This document shows positions 9,642 to 15,962 of a stretch of DNA of 64,000 bases, one piece after another (position 1 is the first letter of the stretch; every line of letters starts with the position of its first letter). A program made the position numbers and the translations under genes. The notes beneath the pieces are model-generated. The model saw nothing but the letters and a program-made list of their open reading frames with translations, was not told where the DNA came from and ran no database searches. The DNA comes from Actinomadura cremea (GTDB lineage: Bacteria > Actinomycetota > Actinomycetes > Streptosporangiales > Streptosporangiaceae), in assembly GCF_014648495.1 (NCBI RefSeq), contig NZ_BMRF01000020.1:91079-155078 (forward strand), given 5' to 3'.

Positions 9642-9801
9642 GCGGCCTCCAGGTCGGGACGCGCGGGGCAGCCGGCGGGAAACCTCGCCTCACCGAGAAT
9701 GGTGACGGTGCGCGACGAGTCGAACACGCATCGCCATCACAAGGCCGTCACCTGACGCAGACTTGACCCGGCCTGGCCCGTCCTTGACGAACCCGTGACC
9801 T

Positions 9802-10749
9802 TCAGATCGTCGCGCCGCGGAACCCGGGCGATTCGGTCACCGGGTCCGTGATCGCCTCCCGGACGCTCGTGGCGAGCGCCTCGAACTCCGCCGCCCGCGG
9901 GGACGTCGCGCGGTACCCGAGCCCGATGCGGCGGAACGGCGCCGGGTCCCGGAACCGGTGCAGCGCCAGGTTCGGCGCCCGCCGCGTCTCCACCGGCAGC
10001 GCCGTCTCCGGGACCAGCGTGACCCCCAGCCCGCCGGACACGAGCTGCACCAGCGTCGCGAGGCTCGTCGCGTACGTGGCGGCCACGGCCCGCGCCCCGA
10101 CCTCGCGGCAGACGTCCATGGCCTGGTCGCGCAGGCAGTGCCCCTCGTTGAGCAGCAGGACGTCCAGCTCGCCGAGCACCTCCCGGGCGACGCCCTCGCT
10201 CGGCACCGCGAGATCCTGCGAGGCGGGCGCGACCAGCACGAAGTCCTCGTCGTACAGCGGCAGCTCCCGCACCCCCGCGACGGGCGACGGCAGCGCCATC
10301 ACCACGACGTCGAGCCGCCCGGCGAGCAGTTCGGCCGCGATCTGGTCGGTCTGCTCCTCATGGACCGACAGCTCCAGCTCGGGGAAGTCCTTCGCCAGCC
10401 TGGGCAGCACGACGGGCAGCAGGTAGGGGGCGACGGTCGGGATGACCCCGACCCGCAGCGGCCCGACCAGCGGCCCCCGCACGGCCCGCACGTCCTCGAC
10501 GAGCCGGTCGAGCTCGGCCAGCACCAGTTCGGCCCGCCGCGCGACCCGCTCCCCCGCCGGCGTCAGCATCACCTTCCGCGTCGTCCGCTCGACCAGCCGC
10601 GTCTCGAGGCTCTCCTCCAGCGCGGCGACGGCCCCCGACAGGGCGGGCTGGCTCATCCGCAGCGCGGCGGCGGCGTCCCGGAAGTGCAGGTGCTCGGACA
10701 GCGCCAGGAACGCTCTGAGCTGCGCCACCGTCGGTCTGCTGATCGCCAC
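9802..10749 (-). CDS. oxyR: OxyR-type LysR-family peroxide-sensing transcriptional regulator
   Basis: This is a 315-residue LysR-family protein. The N-terminal winged helix (1-60) reads LRAFLALSEHLHFRDAAAAL then MSQPALSGAVAALEE. The effector domain follows a linker helix. The key observation is GHCLRDQAMDVC, with Cys ~205 and ~214 spaced exactly as the redox pair Cys199/Cys208 of E. coli OxyR, so peroxide sensing by disulfide formation is well supported. OxyR often neighbours ahpC or katG in actinobacteria; neither is seen here, so its targets lie elsewhere or further away. The upstream gap to the TetR gene is only 60 bp and both genes point the same way. Confidence 0.9.
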   Translation of the reverse strand: MAISRPTVAQLRAFLALSEHLHFRDAAAALRMSQPALSGAVAALEESLETRLVERTTRKVMLTPAGERVARRAELVLAELDRLVEDVRAVRGPLVGPLRVGVIPTVAPYLLPVVLPRLAKDFPELELSVHEEQTDQIAAELLAGRLDVVVMALPSPVAGVRELPLYDEDFVLVAPASQDLAVPSEGVAREVLGELDVLLLNEGHCLRDQAMDVCREVGARAVAATYATSLATLVQLVSGGLGVTLVPETALPVETRRAPNLALHRFRDPAPFRRIGLGYRATSPRAAEFEALATSVREAITDPVTESPGFRGATI

Positions 10750-10809
10750 CCGACGAACTTACCGGCCCCCTTGACCGGATCGTCGCACCGGTGTCGAGTG
10801 CGGCGGACG

Positions 10810-11391
10810 TCACGTCCGCGGGCTCATCCCGCCGAAGACCGCCCGCAGGACGCGGTCGATGTAGTCGGCCGTCAACGGCTCCTGGGTGATCAGGAACCGG
10901 AAGTAGAGCGGGCCGGAGAGGATGTCCATCGCCACGTCCAGGTCGAAGTCGGGCGCGAGCTGCCCCTGCTCCTTGGCGGCCCGGAGCCGCGCGACCGTGT
11001 CGGCCGTCTGCGGCTCGATGAACCGCCGGTTGAGCGCGGCGGCGACCTCGGGATCGTGCTGCGCCTCCCCGATCAGGTCCTGGTACAGCGGGCCCCACGG
11101 CGGACGCCCCAGCAGGTTCGTGGCCCGCACCATCTGCTCGCGCAGGTCGGCCACGACGTCGCCGGTGTCGTGGTGCCCGAGGCCCGACTCGGTCAGGCTG
11201 AAGACGGCGTCGAGGAACAGGGCCCCCTTCGACGGCCAGCGGCGGTAGACGGTGTGCTTGCCGACGCCGGCCCGCGCGGCGACGGCCTCGATGCTGAGCC
11301 TGGCGTAGCCGACCTCCCGGGCGAGGTCGAGCGTGGCCCGCACGATCGCCTCGGTCCGGTCGGCGCTTCTGGCGGTACGGCGCTCGGTCAT
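10810..11391 (-). CDS. TetR/AcrR-family transcriptional repressor
   Basis: This 193-residue protein has a TetR N-terminal helix-turn-helix (ATLDLAREVGYARLSIEAVA, ARAGVGKHTVYRRWPSK, ~20-60) and a C-terminal ligand/dimerisation domain. It includes WGPLYQDLIGEAQHDPEVAAAL and a final GPLYFRFLITQEPL segment typical of the TetR_C_11-like group. It is divergent from a soluble histidine kinase gene. The 140-bp interval contains two matching palindromes, one 11 bp from this start codon, so autoregulation and control of the kinase gene are likely. The ligand is unknown. Confidence 0.9.
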   Translation of the reverse strand: MTERRTARSADRTEAIVRATLDLAREVGYARLSIEAVAARAGVGKHTVYRRWPSKGALFLDAVFSLTESGLGHHDTGDVVADLREQMVRATNLLGRPPWGPLYQDLIGEAQHDPEVAAALNRRFIEPQTADTVARLRAAKEQGQLAPDFDLDVAMDILSGPLYFRFLITQEPLTADYIDRVLRAVFGGMSPRT

Positions 11392-11401
11392 GCCGACACC
11401 C

Positions 11402-11422
11402 TACGGCACGGCACGTGCCGTA
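11402..11422. promoter_or_regulatory. Probable TetR operator 1 (tACGGCACG-N3-CGTGCCGTa)
   Basis: A 21-bp inverted repeat with 9-bp arms (tACGGCACG / CGTGCCGTa) around GCA. It sits 11 bp from the TetR start codon and touches a TTGACA-like -35 (11423-11428) for the rightward kinase gene. The same arm sequence recurs at 11461-11479. Confidence 0.72.
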
Positions 11423-11460
11423 TTGACAACGAACGGGCAGGTCGGCCACTCTGGCGCCGA

Positions 11461-11479
11461 ACGGCACGGACCGTGCCGT
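11461..11479. promoter_or_regulatory. Probable TetR operator 2 (ACGGCACGG-a-CCGTGCCGT)
   Basis: A perfect 19-bp palindrome with the same ACGGCACG / CGTGCCGT arms and 3-bp centre as operator 1; the centres are 58 bp apart. It lies downstream of the putative rightward promoter and 52 bp before the kinase ATG, a suitable position for repression. Confidence 0.72.
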
Positions 11480-11531
11480 GCACATCGGCGCGTGCTCCGC
11501 ACGGCGCCGTCCCCGCGGGAGGAGAACCACG

Positions 11532-12236
11532 ATGGCCATGCAGGCGGACGCGTTCGCAGGACCGGCGCTCGACCCCGGCGGGCCCCCGGCCCGAGCCCTG
11601 CTGGAGCAGGCCCGGCAGGCGGCCGTGGTGCAGGAGCGCGCCCGCATCGCCCGCGAGCTGCACGACGTCGTCACGCACCACATGTCACTGATCGCCGTGC
11701 AGGCCACGGCCGCGCTCGTCGACGGCACCGTCCTGCCGGACGCGGCGCGGCGCACCTTCGAGTCGGTGCAGCGCACCGCGCGCGAGGCGCTCGCCGAGAC
11801 CCGCCTCGTCGTCGGACGGCTGCGCTCCGACGACGAGACCGCCGGGCTCGACCGGCTGGACGAACTGGTCGGTGCGGCCCGTCGCGGCGGCCTGCCGGTG
11901 ACGATGCTCGTCATCGGGACGCCGCGCACGCCGGACCCCCGCACGAGCCTGGCGGCGTACCGGATCGTCCAGGAGTCGCTCGGCAACGCCGCCCGGTACG
12001 CGGCGGGCGCCCGCGTCACCGTCGAGATCCGCTACGGCTCCGAGACCCTCACGGTGTCGATCAGCGACGACGGCGCCCCGGCCGCGCCCGCGGGACCGCA
12101 GGGCGGCGGCCACGGCCTCGTCGGCATGTGCGAGCGCGTCACGCTGCTGGGCGGCGCCATCGAGGCGGGCCCGCGGGACGGCTCCGGCTGGTCCGTCGTC
12201 GTCCATCTGCCCTACGGCCGCCGGGGCGCGGTGTGA
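11532..12236 (+). CDS. Short soluble HisKA_3 (NarL/DesK-type) sensor histidine kinase
   Basis: The 234-residue protein starts at the ATG preceded by GGGAGGAGAACCACG; an in-frame GTG at 11478 lies inside operator 2 and is rejected. DHp helix: ERARIARELHDVVTHHMSLI, with the phospho-acceptor His in ELHDVV. The ATPase domain has the N-box RIVQESLGNAARYA and G-box GHGLVGMCERVTLLGG. There is no transmembrane or recognisable input domain, only ~30 residues before the DHp, so it resembles the cytoplasmic core of DesK-type kinases. No response regulator is adjacent. Expression is probably controlled by the divergent TetR. Confidence 0.86.
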   Translation: MAMQADAFAGPALDPGGPPARALLEQARQAAVVQERARIARELHDVVTHHMSLIAVQATAALVDGTVLPDAARRTFESVQRTAREALAETRLVVGRLRSDDETAGLDRLDELVGAARRGGLPVTMLVIGTPRTPDPRTSLAAYRIVQESLGNAARYAAGARVTVEIRYGSETLTVSISDDGAPAAPAGPQGGGHGLVGMCERVTLLGGAIEAGPRDGSGWSVVVHLPYGRRGAV

Positions 12237-12296
12237 GATCGAAAAAGAATCGTGCGGGCGTGAACCCGGCGGGGTCACCGGGACATCGAACGTCTT

Positions 12297-12329
12297 GGTG
12301 GCCGTGGTGATCGGGGGACCACGGCCACC
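12297..12329. terminator. Bidirectional hairpin terminator between convergent genes
   Basis: A perfect 12-bp stem (GGTGGCCGTGGT 12297-12308 / ACCACGGCCACC 12318-12329) with a 9-nt loop. It lies between the converging histidine-kinase and Ser/Thr-kinase genes, and serves both strands by position. Confidence 0.7.
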
Positions 12330-12337
12330 TCCTCACA

Positions 12338-12370
12338 CCGGCCGCCCGCCGGCCGCCCGCCGGTCGCCCG
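12338..12370. repeat. Three tandem 11-bp repeats (CCGGYCGCCCG)
   Basis: Three direct copies of CCGGCCGCCCG; the third has one substitution (CCGGTCGCCCG). They lie immediately after the terminator hairpin in the convergent intergenic region. No coding potential was recognised. Confidence 0.7.
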
Positions 12371-12435
12371 CAGGTTCTGGCCGGTGATCCAGCGCGATCA
12401 CCGCGTTCCCGGCCGCCGACGCCGGGGTCGCCGTT

Positions 12436-13941
12436 TCACGCGGCCGGGTCCGGCCGCGTGATGATCAGCTGGGTGACGAACCAGGCCAGGAACACGAGGG
12501 CCAGAGAACCCACGAAGAGCTGCACGGCGTCGTCCTCGGTGGACAGGCGCAGGTCCACGCCCAACGTCTCGAACAGGAGCCACGGCCACGTGGTCAGGGC
12601 GGCACCCTCGATGAGCACGATCGGGCCGCGCATCACCGGGAGCGGCCAGGCGGGCGGAACGCGGGCCTCCAGGAGCCGGTTCGTCCCGGCGACCGCGAAC
12701 GCCAGCGCCGCCGCGCCTCCCACCCAGGCGAACGCCGCGTCCGGGCCGATGCGCACGCTCTCGTCTCCCCAGTCCAGCCCCGCCAGGGCGACCGCCGTGA
12801 GGCTCACGTTGATCACCGCCACCGTGGCGAGGGTGAGCACCGGCCGGCGTGTCGCGCTCCACAGCCCGGCGGACAGGACGACCGCGCATCCCACCGCCGC
12901 CGGGATCCAGTGCGGAAGAACCGCCGGCATGGGGTTCCCTTCCTGCCACGACCAGACCAGAGTGACGGCCACGGTGATCCACGTGCAGGCGAGTGCGCCT
13001 CGCACGGCGACCGTGTAGTCGCGGCCCTCGGCCACCGGCCCGGACGCACGGTCGGCCGCGACGGGCACGGTGTCCACGCGGGTCACCGGACGGGTCGGCC
13101 CGGGATCGGCGTCGAAGCGCTCTCCGGCGGCCGCCGCGGCGAGCAGTTCGCGGACCCGCGCGGGCGACGGCCGGTCGGCGGGGTCCTTGCGCAGCAGGCC
13201 GCTCAGCACCTCCGCGAGCGGCCCGCCGCACCGGGGCGCGTCCGGCTCCCGGGTGGCGATGGCGACGAACAGCGCGCCGTGCGTGGGCGCGGTGAACGGC
13301 GGGTTCCCCTCCACCGCCGCGTACAGGGTCGCGCCGAGCGACCACAGGTCCGAGGCGTCGGTGACGGGCCGTCCCTCCACCTGCTCGGGGGACATGTACG
13401 CGGGCGTGCCCAGCACCGTGCCCGAGCGGGTCAGGGTGGCGTCGCCCTCGACCGCCGCGATCCCGAAGTCGGTGAGCAGGACGCGCGGCCCTTCCAGCAG
13501 CACGTTGGCCGGTTTCACGTCGCGGTGGACGATGCCCTGCGCGTGGGCCGCCGACAGCGCGTCCAGCATCGCCAGCCCGATCTCGGCGACCCGTCGCGCG
13601 GGCAGCGCCCCGTCCTCGGCCAGCGCGCGGTCCAGCGACCGGCCCCGCACCAGCTCCATCACGATCCACGGCCGGCCGTCGTCGCCCATCACCCGGTCGT
13701 AGACCGTGACGATGCCCGGATGCCGCAGCCGCGCGGCGGCCCGCGCCTCCCGCTCCATCCGCGCGTACCAGACGGCCCGCTCCTGCTCGCCGACCTGCTC
13801 GGGGATCCACAGCTCCTTGATCGCGACCTCCCGGTCGAGGTCGGCGTCATGGGCGCGCCACACCGAGCCCATCCCGCCCCGTCCGATCCGGTCCAGTCGC
13901 CGGTACCGGCCCGCCAGCACACCCTCGCCATCCCATCCCAC
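12436..13941 (-). CDS. Membrane-associated eukaryotic-type serine/threonine protein kinase
   Basis: This 501-residue protein has an N-terminal Hanks-type kinase domain (~12-275). Its motifs are the glycine loop IGRGGMGSVW, VAIKEL (ATP-anchoring Lys), HRDVKPANV (catalytic loop), LTDFGIA, GTPAYMSPEQ and DLWSLGATLY. After a Pro/Arg/Asp linker come about six hydrophobic segments (from ~310 to the end), for example ACTWITVAVTLVWSW and LFVGSLALVFLAWFVTQLII. This differs from PknB-like kinases with one membrane span and PASTA repeats: no extracellular sensor domain is visible and sensing may be within the membrane. It starts at GTG 13941 and appears monocistronic. Confidence 0.92.
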   Translation of the reverse strand: MGWDGEGVLAGRYRRLDRIGRGGMGSVWRAHDADLDREVAIKELWIPEQVGEQERAVWYARMEREARAAARLRHPGIVTVYDRVMGDDGRPWIVMELVRGRSLDRALAEDGALPARRVAEIGLAMLDALSAAHAQGIVHRDVKPANVLLEGPRVLLTDFGIAAVEGDATLTRSGTVLGTPAYMSPEQVEGRPVTDASDLWSLGATLYAAVEGNPPFTAPTHGALFVAIATREPDAPRCGGPLAEVLSGLLRKDPADRPSPARVRELLAAAAAGERFDADPGPTRPVTRVDTVPVAADRASGPVAEGRDYTVAVRGALACTWITVAVTLVWSWQEGNPMPAVLPHWIPAAVGCAVVLSAGLWSATRRPVLTLATVAVINVSLTAVALAGLDWGDESVRIGPDAAFAWVGGAAALAFAVAGTNRLLEARVPPAWPLPVMRGPIVLIEGAALTTWPWLLFETLGVDLRLSTEDDAVQLFVGSLALVFLAWFVTQLIITRPDPAA

Positions 13942-14131
13942 GCTGAGAACCTAGTCTCGGCGGGCGCCCCCGAGGAAGGGTTCGGCACATCTGACAGACA
14001 CCATCGTCCCTACGACCATCGGACGGACGCCCGACAGGGGTGGCGCGCGTCACATCGGCGCGGTGTCACAGGGACCGGGCCGGCGGCATCTGTTGTTCGT
14101 CACGAGGACGAGCGAGCAGAGGAGCCCGATC

Positions 14132-14896
14132 ATGGACGAGCACACCGCGCGGAAGGTCGCACTGGTCACCGGGGCGAACAAGGGGATCGGCCGGGCGACG
14201 GCCGAACGGCTCGCCGCGCTGGGCATGACGGTCCTGCTCGGCGCCAGGGACGCGCGCCGCGGCGAGGAGGCCGCGGCGGCGGTGCGGGCGGCGGGCGGCG
14301 ACGCGCACGCGGTCGCGCTGGACGTCACCGACCCGGCCACCGTCCGGGAGGCGGCGAGGCTGGTCGGGGAGCGCTTCGGCCGCCTGGACGTGCTGGTGAA
14401 CAACGCCGGGATCACCGGCTCCGGGCAGGTGTCGCCCCAGGACGCCACCGACCAGATCCCGAGTTCGGTCGACCTGGACATGGTCCGGGCGGTGTTCGAG
14501 ACGAACGTCTTCGGGGTGATCGCGGTGACCAACGCCATGCTGCCGCTGCTGCGGCGGTCGGCCGCCCCGCGCATCGTCAACGTCGGCAGTCACGCCGGGT
14601 CGCTGACCCTGACGAGCGCCCCGGACGGTCCGTTCGCCGCGCTGCTGCCGTCGGCCGCGTACACGCCGTCCAAGGCGACGCTGAACGCGCTGACCGTGCA
14701 GTACGCCAACGAGCTGCGGAAGGACGGCGTCCTGGTCAACGCCGTCGCGCCCGGTTTCGTCGACACCGACAGCAACGGCCGCACCGGGCACCTCACCCCC
14801 GCGGAGGGCGCCGCGGTCGTGGTGCGCCTCGCCACGCTCGGCGCGGACGGTCCGACCGCCGGGTTCTTCGGGGCGGACGGCCCGCTGCCCTGGTAG
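14132..14896 (+). CDS. Short-chain dehydrogenase/reductase (classical SDR)
   Basis: A 254-residue classical NAD(P)-dependent SDR. ATG 14132 is chosen because AGGAG precedes it and the protein then begins MDEHTARKVALVTGANKGIG, the normal distance to the cofactor motif. TGANKGIG is the Rossmann motif, VLVNNAGI the structural motif, and the catalytic set is Asn (ETNVFG), Ser in NVGSHAG and YTPSK (Tyr, Lys). The Arg after the first strand (LLGARDARRG) favours NADPH. The plant/fungal carbonyl-reductase-like signature TGANKGIGRATAERLAALG is conserved. The substrate is unknown. The next gene starts 33 bp downstream but has its own operator-like site. Confidence 0.88.
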   Translation: MDEHTARKVALVTGANKGIGRATAERLAALGMTVLLGARDARRGEEAAAAVRAAGGDAHAVALDVTDPATVREAARLVGERFGRLDVLVNNAGITGSGQVSPQDATDQIPSSVDLDMVRAVFETNVFGVIAVTNAMLPLLRRSAAPRIVNVGSHAGSLTLTSAPDGPFAALLPSAAYTPSKATLNALTVQYANELRKDGVLVNAVAPGFVDTDSNGRTGHLTPAEGAAVVVRLATLGADGPTAGFFGADGPLPW

Positions 14897-14897
14897 T

Positions 14898-14915
14898 CAA
14901 CCAAGCGGTTGCTTG
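14898..14915. promoter_or_regulatory. Operator-like palindrome upstream of the AMACR-like gene
   Basis: Two overlapping perfect inverted repeats: CAACC-AAGC-GGTTG (14898-14911) and CAAGC-GGTT-GCTTG (14902-14915). The core ACCAAGCGGTTGCT differs at one base from the consensus I recall for the mycobacterial regulator KstR2 (AnCAAGnnCTTGnT). It lies 15 bp before the ATG at 14930, so a TetR-type lipid-metabolism repressor probably binds here. Confidence 0.55.
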
Positions 14916-14929
14916 CATAAGGTGCGGGC

Positions 14930-15949
14930 ATGGGACTGCTGGACGGGTTGCGGGTGCTGGATCTGACGATGTGGCGGCCGGGGCCGTACGCGACGCAGCT
15001 CCTCGGACGGCTCGGCGCGGACGTCGTCAAGGTCGAGCCGCCCGGGGGCGAGCCGATGCGGGCGTTCCGCGATCACTTCGACGTGCTGAACCGCCACAAG
15101 CGGAGCGTCGAGCTGGACCTGAAGAGCGAGGGCGGGCTCGCGCGGTGCCGCGAGCTGGCGCGGGACGCCGAGGTGTTCGTCGAGGGGTTCCGGCCGGGGG
15201 TCGCCGACCGGCTGGGCGTCGGGTACGCCCGGCTCCGGGAGAACGCGCCCGCGCTCGTCTACTGCTCGATCTCCGGGTACGGGGCCGAGGGGCCGCTGGC
15301 CGCCGTGCCGGGGCACGACGTGAACTACCGGGCCTACGCGGGCGCCCTCCCGCCGGGGACGGCGTCGGCGGGCGCGGAGCTGGCCGTCGCCGACATGGCC
15401 GCGGCGACGATGGCGGCGTTCGCGATCACGGCGGCCGTCGTGCAGGCCCGGGAGACCGGCGCCGGGGAGCGGATCGACCTCGGGATGGCGGACGTGCTGG
15501 CCGACTGGGTCGAGACGTCACCCGACATGTCCGGGGCCGACGCGCCCGTTCCGGGATACGGGGTCTACCCGACGAGGGACGGGCGCGCGATCACCCTCGG
15601 CGTCGTCTCCGAGCAACCGCTCTGGGCGGCGACGTGCAGGGCCCTCGGGCTCGAACGGCACGCGGACGTCCCGTTCCTGCGGCGCTTCGAGCGGCTGGAG
15701 GAACTCGACGGGGCGATCGCGAACGCGGTCGCGGGGCTCACCCGGGACGAGGCGGTGGCGAGGCTCTCGAGGGAGGGTGCGCCGGTCGCGCCCGTCCTCA
15801 CCCGAACGGAGATGCTCGCGCACGAGCACTTCCGTGCACGGGGGATCGGGACGGGGCCGGTGCGGACGGCGAACCGGGCCGAGCCCTCGAAGGGGAGGGT
15901 TCCGGAACTGGACGAGCACCGTGGCGAGGGCTGGCGTCTCACGGATTGA
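14930..15949 (+). CDS. CaiB/BaiF (family III) CoA-transferase superfamily protein, alpha-methylacyl-CoA racemase-like
   Basis: A 339-residue CaiB/BaiF-fold protein. The N-terminal LLDGLRVLDLTMWRPGPYAT and GADVVKVEPPGGEPMR are family motifs. GHDVNYRAYAG matches the GHDINY motif of alpha-methylacyl-CoA racemases, whose His is one catalytic base. VADMAAATMAAF occupies the place of the second catalytic Asp. An epimerase acting on 2-methyl-branched acyl-CoA is therefore more likely than intermolecular CoA transfer, but this is an inference. At 339 residues it is slightly shorter than typical (~360). The KstR2-like operator upstream and the downstream beta-oxidation genes fit sterol or branched-chain lipid catabolism. 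Confidence 0.85.
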   Translation: MGLLDGLRVLDLTMWRPGPYATQLLGRLGADVVKVEPPGGEPMRAFRDHFDVLNRHKRSVELDLKSEGGLARCRELARDAEVFVEGFRPGVADRLGVGYARLRENAPALVYCSISGYGAEGPLAAVPGHDVNYRAYAGALPPGTASAGAELAVADMAAATMAAFAITAAVVQARETGAGERIDLGMADVLADWVETSPDMSGADAPVPGYGVYPTRDGRAITLGVVSEQPLWAATCRALGLERHADVPFLRRFERLEELDGAIANAVAGLTRDEAVARLSREGAPVAPVLTRTEMLAHEHFRARGIGTGPVRTANRAEPSKGRVPELDEHRGEGWRLTD

Positions 15950-15962
15950 AATTCGGGCGGGA

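Noticed and set aside
2580-9755. Very long plus-strand open frames (870 and 1397 codons) opposite the two GT2-TagF genes
   Set aside because: They run antisense to strongly supported genes, have no domains and are rich in Arg, Val, Ala and Gly as expected from GC-rich shadows.
11478-11531. An earlier GTG start for the histidine kinase
   Set aside because: It overlaps the right arm of operator 2, lacks a ribosome-binding site and adds non-conserved residues; the ATG at 11532 has a good AGGAG.
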